Source of the DNA: Alphaproteobacteria bacterium
GTDB taxonomy: Bacteria > Myxococcota_A > UBA796 > GCA-2862545
NCBI GenBank assembly: GCA_020632955.1
Contig: JACKEO010000022.1
Location: 1 to 64,000 of the forward strand
Direction of reading: 5' to 3'
DNA length: 64,000 nucleotides
The position numbers were made by a program, and so were the translations under genes. Position 1 is the first letter of the stretch. Every line of letters starts with the position of its first letter. The notes beneath the pieces are model-generated. The model ran no database searches, was not told where the DNA came from, and worked only from the letters and a program-made list of their open reading frames with translations. Shown piece after piece: positions 32,542 to 40,627 of this stretch.

Positions 32542-34305
32542 CTATGGCTCCGCGGCGGGCGCGGCGCACCGCACGCGCTCCAGGCCGATCACCACGTCGT
32601 CGGGTCCGAGGTCGATGAGGCGCCCCGTCCACGAGGGCGTGGTGCGCAGGTCCACGGGCTCCCGGGCGCACCGACCGGGCGGCCGCGCCCCCTCCATGCG
32701 GTCGGCCTGGCCGCGCCACACCAGCGCTCCGTCGGGCAGCTCGCCGTCCTCGGGCGTGGGGAGCATGCGCACGTCGCAGGCCAGGCCCATCCAGCGGGCG
32801 CGGCCGCCGTGCAGGTCGTTGGCGGGGTCGTAGGCCACCTCGGTGTCGGGGGGCAGCGCGCAGAGCAGCTCGCGGGCGGTGGCGTGCTCCACGGCGTGCA
32901 CCATCGGTCCGCCCAGCGGCTGGCGTGCGAGCACGAGGCCCGACAGGAGGGCGACCGCCACCGCGGCGCGGCGGGCCGGTGACAGCGCGAGGAGGGTGGG
33001 CGCGGCGAGGGCGGCGAGCAGGGCCCACGCGGTGTGGACCGGCAGGTGGAAGCGCAGCTGGTCGGTGGCGCGGTGGAAGGGCAGGTAGGGGACCGTGCCC
33101 GCCGCGGCCGTGGCCGCCAGGAGCAGCACCGCGCCGCGGTGACCGGCGCGCCAGCCCGTCCACGCGCCGAGCAGCGCCAGCGGCACCAGCCACCAGGGCG
33201 TGACGAAGGGGTCGAGCACCACGGTGGGGCTGCCGTCGCCCACCAGGTGCAGGGCCAGCCGACGCAGGTCGTCGCCACCGGGCACGGGACGGTCGCCCGG
33301 CAGGCCGGCGATCTGCACCAGGCGCCACGCCACGAGGGTGAGCCCCATCAGGCCCGCCACCCACCGACGCCGCAGCGCCAGGGTGACCACGATCACCAGC
33401 GCCATGCCCACCTGCAGGGGCCGCGTGTGCGCGAGCAGGCCTGCCGACACGGCGGCGAGGAGGCCGCGGTCGCCGCGGGCCAGGCCGAGCAGGCCGGCTG
33501 CGAGCAGCAGGCTGCACATCACGAACATGGACTCGGTGCCGGCGAGGGCCACGGGCAGCGGGAGCAGGGCCGCGAGGGCGGCGGCGGCGTGGGCGGTGCG
33601 GCGGTCACCGGTGAAGCCCAGCGCCGCACCCCAGGCGCAGGGGATCACCAGCGCGCTGAGCACGAGGTCGGCGGCGTGCAAGGCGTCGGGTACCTGGCCG
33701 AACAGGGGCCGGAGCACGTCGGCGAGGGCCGAGCTGCCGAGGCCGTAGCGCAGGTTGGGCTCCCGCAGGCCCAGCCAGGTGAGCAGGCGGTCGTACGGGT
33801 AGGCCTCGCCCATGAGGATGCGTGGGGGCGCCAGGATCACGCGCACCGCCTGGCCAAGCAGGGCCCACAGCCAGGGGGCCGGCGTGCGGGGCAGGCCCAG
33901 CAGGAGCAGCAGCACCCACGCGGCCGCCACGAGGCGCAGCGCGGTGCGGGCGCGAGGGTCGGGCCGATCGGGCAGGTCGCCGTGCACCTCGCTGTACAGG
34001 GCCGGGGCGTCCACTTCGAGACGCGCGCACGCCCGGGCGATCACCGCCTCGGCCGCCTCGGACGGGCGGCCGTCGACCTGCATCTCCACGCCACCGCCAC
34101 GGCAGCGTGCGGGGCGGGGAGGCTCGTCGGGCCCGGGGGCCTTCACCAGCCGCACGTCCACGCCGTCCACGAGGAAGCGCTGCTGGAAGGGCGTGGCCTC
34201 CACCCGCTCCACGAGGCCCTCGGGGGCCCCGTCGAAGGGGGCCGCGATCGCCTCACCGGCCACCGCGAGCAGCAGGGCCACCGCGGCGGCGCGGCCCGAG
34301 GTCAC
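32542..34305 (-). CDS. Polytopic membrane protein, GT-C-like
   Basis: A 587-residue protein: signal-like helix (AAAVALLLAVAGEAIAA), a periplasmic stretch with likely disulfide (residues about 25-110), then about nine membrane segments and a C-terminal soluble domain. The loop YPYDRLLTWLGLREPNLRYG before the main helices is where GT39-like enzymes carry catalytic acids, but the classical Asp-Asp/Glu pair is not evident. GTG at 34305 overlaps the stop of the aldolase/dehydrogenase gene as GTGA. The SGNH gene follows, so the three form one transcription unit. Confidence 0.75.
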   Translation of the reverse strand: MTSGRAAAVALLLAVAGEAIAAPFDGAPEGLVERVEATPFQQRFLVDGVDVRLVKAPGPDEPPRPARCRGGGVEMQVDGRPSEAAEAVIARACARLEVDAPALYSEVHGDLPDRPDPRARTALRLVAAAWVLLLLLGLPRTPAPWLWALLGQAVRVILAPPRILMGEAYPYDRLLTWLGLREPNLRYGLGSSALADVLRPLFGQVPDALHAADLVLSALVIPCAWGAALGFTGDRRTAHAAAALAALLPLPVALAGTESMFVMCSLLLAAGLLGLARGDRGLLAAVSAGLLAHTRPLQVGMALVIVVTLALRRRWVAGLMGLTLVAWRLVQIAGLPGDRPVPGGDDLRRLALHLVGDGSPTVVLDPFVTPWWLVPLALLGAWTGWRAGHRGAVLLLAATAAAGTVPYLPFHRATDQLRFHLPVHTAWALLAALAAPTLLALSPARRAAVAVALLSGLVLARQPLGGPMVHAVEHATARELLCALPPDTEVAYDPANDLHGGRARWMGLACDVRMLPTPEDGELPDGALVWRGQADRMEGARPPGRCAREPVDLRTTPSWTGRLIDLGPDDVVIGLERVRCAAPAAEP

Positions 34306-36368
34306 CGCGGGAAGGCCCCGGCGAGGCCGCCGTCCACCGGCAGGGTGGCGCCGGTGGTGGGCGTCTGGGCGCTGGCGAAGAAGAGCACGGCGCGGCCCAC
34401 GTCCTCGCCGGTGATGGGCGTGCCCAGCAGGTTGCGGCCCCGGTAGTGCTCGGGGAGCTCGTCGGGGGCGAGCCCCTTGGCCTTGGCGCGGTCGGGTCCG
34501 ATCTCGGCCCACAGGCCGCTGGGCACGCCGTCCTGCGCGAACACGGCGTCGGGCGCCACCATGTTCACCCGGATGCCGTGGGGGGCGAACTCGAGCGCCG
34601 CCACCTTGCAGAGCTGGTGGGCGGCGGCCTTGCTCGCGCTGTAGGCGCCGAACTCGGCACCGGGCCCGAGCACGTTCTTCGAGCTCACCAGCACCACGTG
34701 ACCGCCGAGGCCCTGACGCTGGAGCTGACGGCCCGCCTCGCGCACCGTGAGGAAGGCGCCCGTGCTGTTCACCTCCTGCACGCGCCGCCAGGCCTCCTCC
34801 TCGAGGTCCACCAGCGCGCGGGAGTGGGCGATGCCGGCGTTCACCACCACCACGTCCACGCCGCCGAAGGCCCGGGCGGCCGCCTCGAAGGCGAGGCGCA
34901 GGCTGGCGGCCTGGGTGACGTCGGCGGGCACGGCCAGCAGGTCGGCGCCCTTGCCGAGCACCTCGACGGCCCGCTGCAGCCCTGCCTCGTCGCGGTCGGT
35001 GAGCACCACCGCGGCGCCCGCGGCGCGCAGCACCTTGGCCACGCCCACGCCGATGGCGCCGGCCCCGCCCGTGACGAGGGCCACGCGGCCGCCCAGCGCC
35101 TTGCCACCCTTCTTGCCGAGCTTGGCCTGCTCCAGCGACCAGTACTCGACGTCGAAGAGGTGGTCGTCCGACAGGCCGGAGAAGCCGCCCAGCGCCTCGC
35201 CGGCCTCCTTCACCGCGAGCGTGTGCTCGGTGATGTCGAGGCAGATGCGGGTGTCCTTGGGGCCGGCACCCACGCCGAAGGCGCCCACGCCGGGCACGAG
35301 GATCACGCGCGGCCAGGGGTCGAGGCGGGTGTAGCTGCCACCGGTGCGGGCCACCTGGGCGTCGACGTAGGCGTGGTAGTCGGCCACGTAGGCGTCGATG
35401 GCCTCCTTCACGGCCGCGGGCCAGGCGGCCTCGTCGTCGAGCGGCACCCGCACCAGGCAGGCCCGGTTCTTCGTGCGGATGACGTGGTCGGGCGTGAGCG
35501 GACCGGCGGCCACCCAGGCCTCCAGGCGCGGGTCGTCCACCCAGGTGAGCAGCTCGGGCGTGACCCGGTGGCCCAGCAGGAAGCCGCCACCGAGGGCGCC
35601 CCGGAGGAGGGGGGCGAGGCGACCGGCGCGGGCCTGGGCTTCCGTGACCGCGGCGACGTCGGCCGGGGCGGTGGGCCGGGCGCCGTGGGAGGCCAGGTAG
35701 GCCTCGGCGCGCGTGACCAGCTCGATGTGGTCGTCGTAGGCGGCCTTCGCGGTGTCGCCCCAGGTGAAGAGGCCGTGCTGCAGCAGCACCATGGCCCGGG
35801 CGTCGGGCTGGTCCTCCAGGGCCTGGGCGGCGAGCACCGCCAGGTCGAAGCCGGGCTTGACGTAGGGCACCACCACCACGTCGTCGCCGAGGGCCGCGCG
35901 CAGGTGGCGCTCGCCGTCGGGCGCGTTGGTGAGCGCGAGGATGGCGTCGGCGTGGCTGTGGTCGACGAAGCGGGCCGGGAAGAAGGCGTGGAGCAGCGTC
36001 TCGATGGACGGGTTCGGCGACGAGGCGTCGAACATGTGGGTGCGCTGCTCGTTCACCATCTGCTCGTCGGTGAGGTCGGGCACGCGCAGCACGCGACGCA
36101 TGTGGGCGAGCTCCACCGCGGGCAGGCCCTGCGGCTCGATGGACCCGAGGTCCCAGCCCGAGCCCTTGACGTAGAGGGCCTCCACCTCCTCGCCGAGCAG
36201 GGTGCGGTAGGGCGCCTTCACGCTGGTGTTCCCGCCGCCGTGCAGCACCAGGGCCGACTCGGCGCCGATGAGGCGCGAGGTGTAGACCCGCAGCGCGAGG
36301 GCCTCGCCCCAGGAGCCCCAGCGGCCCAGGGCGGCCCGGGCCTCGTCGTCGTCCCAGCGATTCTGCAT
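34302..36368 (-). CDS. Bifunctional class II aldolase / short-chain dehydrogenase
   Basis: A 688-residue fusion. The N-terminal class II aldolase domain (about 1-230) has zinc-ligand motifs HGGGNTS, DHSHADA and LLQHGLFTWG. The C-terminal SDR domain (about 430-688) has TGGAGAIG, VVVNAGIAHS, LVSSKNVLG and the catalytic YSASK. This architecture is known from rhamnulose-1-phosphate aldolase/lactaldehyde dehydrogenase (RhaD/YuxG-like) proteins. The substrate is probably a deoxysugar phosphate, though no rhamnose kinase or isomerase is nearby. It is coupled to a GT-C-like membrane gene, which may point to sugar metabolism for envelope glycans. Confidence 0.9.
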   Translation of the reverse strand: MQNRWDDDEARAALGRWGSWGEALALRVYTSRLIGAESALVLHGGGNTSVKAPYRTLLGEEVEALYVKGSGWDLGSIEPQGLPAVELAHMRRVLRVPDLTDEQMVNEQRTHMFDASSPNPSIETLLHAFFPARFVDHSHADAILALTNAPDGERHLRAALGDDVVVVPYVKPGFDLAVLAAQALEDQPDARAMVLLQHGLFTWGDTAKAAYDDHIELVTRAEAYLASHGARPTAPADVAAVTEAQARAGRLAPLLRGALGGGFLLGHRVTPELLTWVDDPRLEAWVAAGPLTPDHVIRTKNRACLVRVPLDDEAAWPAAVKEAIDAYVADYHAYVDAQVARTGGSYTRLDPWPRVILVPGVGAFGVGAGPKDTRICLDITEHTLAVKEAGEALGGFSGLSDDHLFDVEYWSLEQAKLGKKGGKALGGRVALVTGGAGAIGVGVAKVLRAAGAAVVLTDRDEAGLQRAVEVLGKGADLLAVPADVTQAASLRLAFEAAARAFGGVDVVVVNAGIAHSRALVDLEEEAWRRVQEVNSTGAFLTVREAGRQLQRQGLGGHVVLVSSKNVLGPGAEFGAYSASKAAAHQLCKVAALEFAPHGIRVNMVAPDAVFAQDGVPSGLWAEIGPDRAKAKGLAPDELPEHYRGRNLLGTPITGEDVGRAVLFFASAQTPTTGATLPVDGGLAGAFPR

Positions 36369-36432
36369 GCCGATCCTCGTGACGGTGTGGCGTCCTACCC
36401 TCTCACGGCGGCGCGTGGGCGGCGAGGCGCGC

Positions 36433-37956
36433 TCACGGCGGCGTGAGCACCATCAGGCGCAGGGGCTGGCGGTGGGCGCCGTGGTGGGTGTTGTGCTCGG
36501 GCCAGGTGCCGGTGCGCTCCTCGCCGAAGCGCCACCCCGCCATGGCCGGTCCGCAGTCCACGCCGGTCAGGTTGCAGTCCATGCCCGCCACGAAGAGGGT
36601 GCAGGGCGGGTCCTCCCGCAGGAAGCGCTTGCGCGGGGCGGCCCAGCCCAGCGGGCCTCCCAGGTGCGCGGGCTCGAGGAGGAAGGTCATGCGGGCCTGG
36701 GGTGCGTCGTCGTCCTCGGCGATCGCCAGCCGGCTCACCAGCAGGCAGTCGGGGTGCGCCGCGCGAACGTCCATCCACCAGCGGGCGCCCACCACCTGGG
36801 TGGTCTCCACCGTCTGCCACGGGTGCTCGGGCAGGGCGTCCGGCGCGCCGACGGGTCGCAGTGCCGCGCCCACCAGCACGGTCCCCAGGAGCAGCGCGTC
36901 GACGAGGGGCCGCGGGCCCAGCCGACGCTGCGGCTCGAGGGCGGCCAGCGCGAGGGGTCCCAGCAGGATCGCGCCGTAGCGCAGGGTCTCGTAGGGCGCG
37001 TGGCCGTCGTGGGCGGCGAGGCCGAGGATCTTCGCCACGCCCAGGGTGCCGGCCACCAGGAACACGCCCGTCCAGCTGCGTGCGGGCAGCAGCGCCAGGC
37101 CCAGCAGCGCCAGCAGCGCGGCGGGCCCGCTGACGAAGGCCGTGGCGTCGACCACGAGCCGGTGGAGCGCGGGCGCCGTGCGGCTGGTGGGCTCGAAGGG
37201 CAGCGCGAGCGGGAGCATCGGACCCCCGTGGTGGAGGACCCGTCCGCCGAGCGCCACCAGACCCAGCGCGACGAGCAGGCGCAGGGCGCCCGCCGACAGG
37301 GTGACGGGCCGGCGGATGGGGAAGGCCAGGTCGACCAGCACGCCTGCCGTGGCGGCGGCCCCGAGGATCGCGGCCTCGGGACGCAGCGCGGCGCCCGCGA
37401 GGGTGGCCGCGACCAGGCCGACCACGCCGAGCAGGCGTGACGCCCCACCGCCGTGGCGCGCGTCGGCGAGCCCGGCGCCCAGGAGCACGAGCAGGAGCAG
37501 CTCGGCGGCGGGCGTCTCGGAGAGGACGGCGTGCACGCCCCACGGCGAGGCGAGCACCACGAGGGCCACGGGCAGGGCGCGGAGGGCGCCCGTGGCGACG
37601 GCGATGCCCCCCAGGAGCAGGGCCGACAGGCCGACCACGCCCAGGTGCAGCCACACCACGTCGCGCAGGGGGGGGGACGCACCGGTGTCGCGCGCGGCCA
37701 GCCAGGGGTGGGAGCGCGACAGGGCCCCCAGCAGGTCGGTCTCCCTGCCCTCCTTGAGCACCAGGATCAGGTCGGTGGGCACGGCCTCGGGGCCACCCAC
37801 CAGCCAGGCCGCCGCGCCGAGGGCGCCGAGCGTTCCCAGCCACGGCAGCGCCCGCACCAGCGCGGGGTGGCGATCGAGGGCGCCGGGCAGCGTCAGCGCC
37901 CAGCACGCCACCGTGACCACGAAAGCCACCACGCCGGGGGTCGGGGAGGGCCACAC
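36433..37956 (-). CDS. Polytopic membrane protein (GT-C-like)
   Basis: A 507-residue protein with about ten hydrophobic segments and a soluble C-terminal domain of about 120 residues containing several Cys (PPCTLFVAGMDCNLTG, DCGPAMAG). The layout resembles the GT-C-like neighbour at 32542 (helices first, soluble tail last). The first loop (VPTDLILVLKEGRETDLLGALSRSHPWL) may hold the active site. No family was firmly recognised. It is separate from, but on the same strand as, the aldolase-GT-C-SGNH unit. Confidence 0.7.
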   Translation of the reverse strand: MWPSPTPGVVAFVVTVACWALTLPGALDRHPALVRALPWLGTLGALGAAAWLVGGPEAVPTDLILVLKEGRETDLLGALSRSHPWLAARDTGASPPLRDVVWLHLGVVGLSALLLGGIAVATGALRALPVALVVLASPWGVHAVLSETPAAELLLLVLLGAGLADARHGGGASRLLGVVGLVAATLAGAALRPEAAILGAAATAGVLVDLAFPIRRPVTLSAGALRLLVALGLVALGGRVLHHGGPMLPLALPFEPTSRTAPALHRLVVDATAFVSGPAALLALLGLALLPARSWTGVFLVAGTLGVAKILGLAAHDGHAPYETLRYGAILLGPLALAALEPQRRLGPRPLVDALLLGTVLVGAALRPVGAPDALPEHPWQTVETTQVVGARWWMDVRAAHPDCLLVSRLAIAEDDDAPQARMTFLLEPAHLGGPLGWAAPRKRFLREDPPCTLFVAGMDCNLTGVDCGPAMAGWRFGEERTGTWPEHNTHHGAHRQPLRLMVLTPP

Positions 37957-37989
37957 GCCGTGCTACGCGGAGGCCAGGGCGGAGGCAGC

Positions 37990-39204
37990 GTGGCCACCTC
38001 GGCGGTCGTGATCGGCGGCGGCATCAGCGGGGTGCTCGTGGCGCGTGCGCTGCGGCTCGCGGGCATCGAGGTCACCGTGCTGGAGGGCATGCACCTGGGC
38101 GCCGGATCGTCCAGCCGCACGGCGGCCGGCATCCGCCAGCAGTTCTCCACCGTGTCGACCGTGCAGGGGATGCGTCACAGCGTCGCCTCGTACCTCGAGC
38201 TGGCCGAGGAGGTCGGTCAGCGGGTGCTGGAGCAGCGTGGCTATCTGTTCCTGCTGGAGGACGACGAGGCGCTGGCTGCCGCGCGCGACCGCGTGGCGCT
38301 GCAGCACCGGGCCGGACTGGCCGAGGTGGAGCTGCTGGACCGCGCGGCGCTCGCCGATCGCTTCCCGGCCGTGGACACGGCCGCGCTCGCCGGTGCCACG
38401 TGGTGCCCCACGGACGGCTTCCTGCACCCCGAGGTGGTCTACCAGGAGGGGGCGCGGCGCGTGCGCGAGCTGGGCGGACGGGTGGTGGTGCGCGCGCCGG
38501 TGCAGGCCGCCGAGGTGGCGGGCGACCGCATCGTGGCCGTGCAGACGCCCCAGGGCCGCTTCGCCGCCGACGTCTTCCTCGACTGCACGAACGCCTGGAC
38601 CGACCAGCTGGCCCCGGTGCTGGGCGCCACCGATCTGCCGGTCGCCCCGCTCAAGCGGCACCTGTGGTTCGTGCGGCGCGCGGGCGGCATGACGGGCGAG
38701 GAGCTCATGGGCCTGCCGATGATCGTGTCGCCCAGCGGGGTGTACGGCCGGCCCGAGAACCCCGACCTGCTGCTGATGGGCTGGGCCCACGGGGGCGACC
38801 CCCAGCCCGACTTCACCCCCGAGGACCAGGACCGCGTGGCGCCGGGCCACGCCCACGACGCCGGCATCGACGCCGTGCCCTTCGAGGCCTGGGCGCGTCT
38901 GGCCGAGGTGGTGCCCGCGATCGGCGCCTTCGACGGCGTGGTGGCCACCACCTCGGGCTTCTACGGCGTCACGCCCGACCACAACCCCTTCCTCGCCTAC
39001 GATCCGTTGCGGTCGAACCTGATCCGCCTCGTGGGCTTCTCGGGGCACGGCGCGATGTTCGGACCGTTCACGGCCGCGGTGGGCACGGCGCTGGTGCAGG
39101 CGGGGCGCGACCTGCCGTGGGTCGACCTCCCCACCGGCAGGGTGGACCTCGGCGACTTCGCGATCGGCCGGTCCTTCCGCGCCCCCGAGGCGATGGTCAT
39201 CTGA
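37990..39204 (+). CDS. FAD-dependent oxidoreductase (DAO family)
   Basis: A 404-residue flavoprotein of the D-amino-acid oxidase/sarcosine dehydrogenase group. The N-terminus has VVIGGGISGVLVARALRLAG and an SSSRTAAGIRQQFST segment usual after the FAD motif. Later marks are TDGFLHPEVVYQEGARR, DVFLDCTNAWTDQLAP and the C-terminal GFSGHGAMFGPFTA. GTG at 37990 is preceded by GGAGG. It may oxidise an N-methylated or free amino acid; substrate is not evident. It diverges from the membrane protein gene with a 33-base gap. Confidence 0.88.
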   Translation: MATSAVVIGGGISGVLVARALRLAGIEVTVLEGMHLGAGSSSRTAAGIRQQFSTVSTVQGMRHSVASYLELAEEVGQRVLEQRGYLFLLEDDEALAAARDRVALQHRAGLAEVELLDRAALADRFPAVDTAALAGATWCPTDGFLHPEVVYQEGARRVRELGGRVVVRAPVQAAEVAGDRIVAVQTPQGRFAADVFLDCTNAWTDQLAPVLGATDLPVAPLKRHLWFVRRAGGMTGEELMGLPMIVSPSGVYGRPENPDLLLMGWAHGGDPQPDFTPEDQDRVAPGHAHDAGIDAVPFEAWARLAEVVPAIGAFDGVVATTSGFYGVTPDHNPFLAYDPLRSNLIRLVGFSGHGAMFGPFTAAVGTALVQAGRDLPWVDLPTGRVDLGDFAIGRSFRAPEAMVI

Positions 39205-39266
39205 TCCGACGGGTCCGGGCGGGCCGTTCCCGGGCCGGCTAGGCGACACGCCTTGCTGGAGTGCGC

Positions 39267-39905
39267 GTGGACCGCAGGCTCGGACTGGTGGCTGTGGCGG
39301 GTGCGGGGCTCGCGGGGGCGGTGGCGCTCATGACCCTGATGGGTCCGGCCACCGGAGAGCCCCTCGACGCCCCGGCGCCGAAGGCGAAGGCCGAGACGGT
39401 GCCCGAGGCGGCGCCCGAGGTCGCCGAGGTGGAGGCCGAGGCGGAAGCGGACACGGCCCCGCCGGAGGAGGAGAAGCCCACCCTCGAGGCGATGCTGCGG
39501 GGCGAGGCGCCGAAGCCACCGCCGGCCGAGCGCATCTGGCGGCCGTCCTACAACCTGCAGGTGGGGTCCGCGGGGCTGCCCGCCGCCGACCTCGGCAAGC
39601 CGTTGCCCGTGGGCATGCGCGGCATCACCGCCCTCTTCCAGGACCGGGAGGAGCGCCTGCGCGGCTGCCTGCGCGAGCACGGCCCGGCGCGGTCCGAGAC
39701 GAAGAGCGTGGTGATCGAGCTCACCGTGGTCCCCGACGGCGCCGGTGCCGGGAGGGTGGCGGGCGTGGCCACGGCCTTCCTGCAGGAGCCCGAGCGCTTT
39801 CCCGACCTCGTGCCCTGCGTGCAGGGGGTGGTGGGCGACGCCGTCTTCGAGGCGCCCGAGGGCGAGCAGAAGCTCCAGCTGCCGATCTACCGGAAGTTCC
39901 GCTAG
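39267..39905 (+). CDS. Membrane-anchored protein with Pro/Glu/Ala linker (AgmX/PglI-like C-terminus)
   Basis: A 212-residue protein. One N-terminal membrane helix (LGLVAVAGAGLAGAVALMTLM) is followed by an acidic Glu/Ala/Pro-rich periplasmic linker (about 30-75) and a globular C-terminal domain with two Cys. That domain (ERLRGCLREHG, VVIELTVVPDGAGAGRV, LVPCVQGVVGDAVFEAPEG) resembles the AgmX/PglI C-terminal module of myxobacterial motility and TonB-like proteins. GTG 39267 is preferred because GGAG lies 5 nt upstream. Confidence 0.75.
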   Translation: MDRRLGLVAVAGAGLAGAVALMTLMGPATGEPLDAPAPKAKAETVPEAAPEVAEVEAEAEADTAPPEEEKPTLEAMLRGEAPKPPPAERIWRPSYNLQVGSAGLPAADLGKPLPVGMRGITALFQDREERLRGCLREHGPARSETKSVVIELTVVPDGAGAGRVAGVATAFLQEPERFPDLVPCVQGVVGDAVFEAPEGEQKLQLPIYRKFR

Positions 39906-39918
39906 CGCGGGTCGTCGC

Positions 39919-40527
39919 CTACGCGCCCTCGAGCGGCAGGCCGAGGGCGTCGGCGATCGCGCGCGCCCGCTCCAGCAGCGGCAGGTCGGCGTCGTCGGCC
40001 ACCAGCCAGCGCCCGCCGTCGGCCGTGCCCAGCCACAGCGCCTCGCACGTGCGCCCGTCGGCCAGCGGGGTGCGCTCGAAGGCCAGCCCGGCGAGGTCGT
40101 CGCCGAGGAAGACGTGGCGCTCCGGCGGGTGGTTCGCGAAGACCCGGTCGAAGGCGATCTTGCGCTGCGTGCGGTGGGTCTCGGTGCGTAGCTGGTAGCG
40201 CTTCGTGCAGGCCGGCTCGGTGGCGGGCGTCCACACCTCGATCGAGGGCGGGGCCTCGGTGGCGCCGTCCTCGGTGCGGGCCACCACGTACCAGGCGCCT
40301 GCGGGGGTGTCGGGCGGCAGGTCCACGGTGACGCTGCCGTCCTCGGCGAGCGCGGCCGGCAGCGGGATCTGCTCGGTGCCGCGCACGAGGAGGATGTCGG
40401 GGCTCGCGCCGAGGGCCGTGCCCTGGAGCGTGAGCGTGTCGCCCGGCCAGGGGGTGATCGGCGCGACCTCGGTGAGCACCGGGGGGTCGCCCTGGCAGGC
40501 GGCCAGGATCGTGAGCAGCCACAGCAC
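39919..40527 (-). CDS. Lipoprotein with IPT/TIG-like domain
   Basis: A 202-residue lipoprotein with a very short signal (LWLLTILAAC). The next 80 residues form an IPT/TIG-like Ig fold (VAPITPWPGDTLTLQGTALGASPDILLVRG...IPLP, ending PAGAWYVVARTEDG). A C-terminal region of 90 residues with two Cys is unassigned. GTG at 40527 is chosen since GGAGG lies 8 nt upstream; an earlier GTG at 40545 lacks a ribosome site. It is divergent from gpmI. Confidence 0.75.
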   Translation of the reverse strand: MLWLLTILAACQGDPPVLTEVAPITPWPGDTLTLQGTALGASPDILLVRGTEQIPLPAALAEDGSVTVDLPPDTPAGAWYVVARTEDGATEAPPSIEVWTPATEPACTKRYQLRTETHRTQRKIAFDRVFANHPPERHVFLGDDLAGLAFERTPLADGRTCEALWLGTADGGRWLVADDADLPLLERARAIADALGLPLEGA

Positions 40528-40627
40528 CGTGTGCGCCTCCGGCACGCGTCTAGCGTGTCTGCCGGCACCACGCGCGGTGGACGTGCACGCCCGCCTGGGT
40601 GACGCTTGCGCCCCCCTGGAGGCAGCG

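Noticed and set aside
29801..33517. A 1238-codon minus-strand frame spanning three genes
   Set aside because: It runs out of frame through MTA phosphorylase, the SGNH gene and a membrane protein and has shadow composition.
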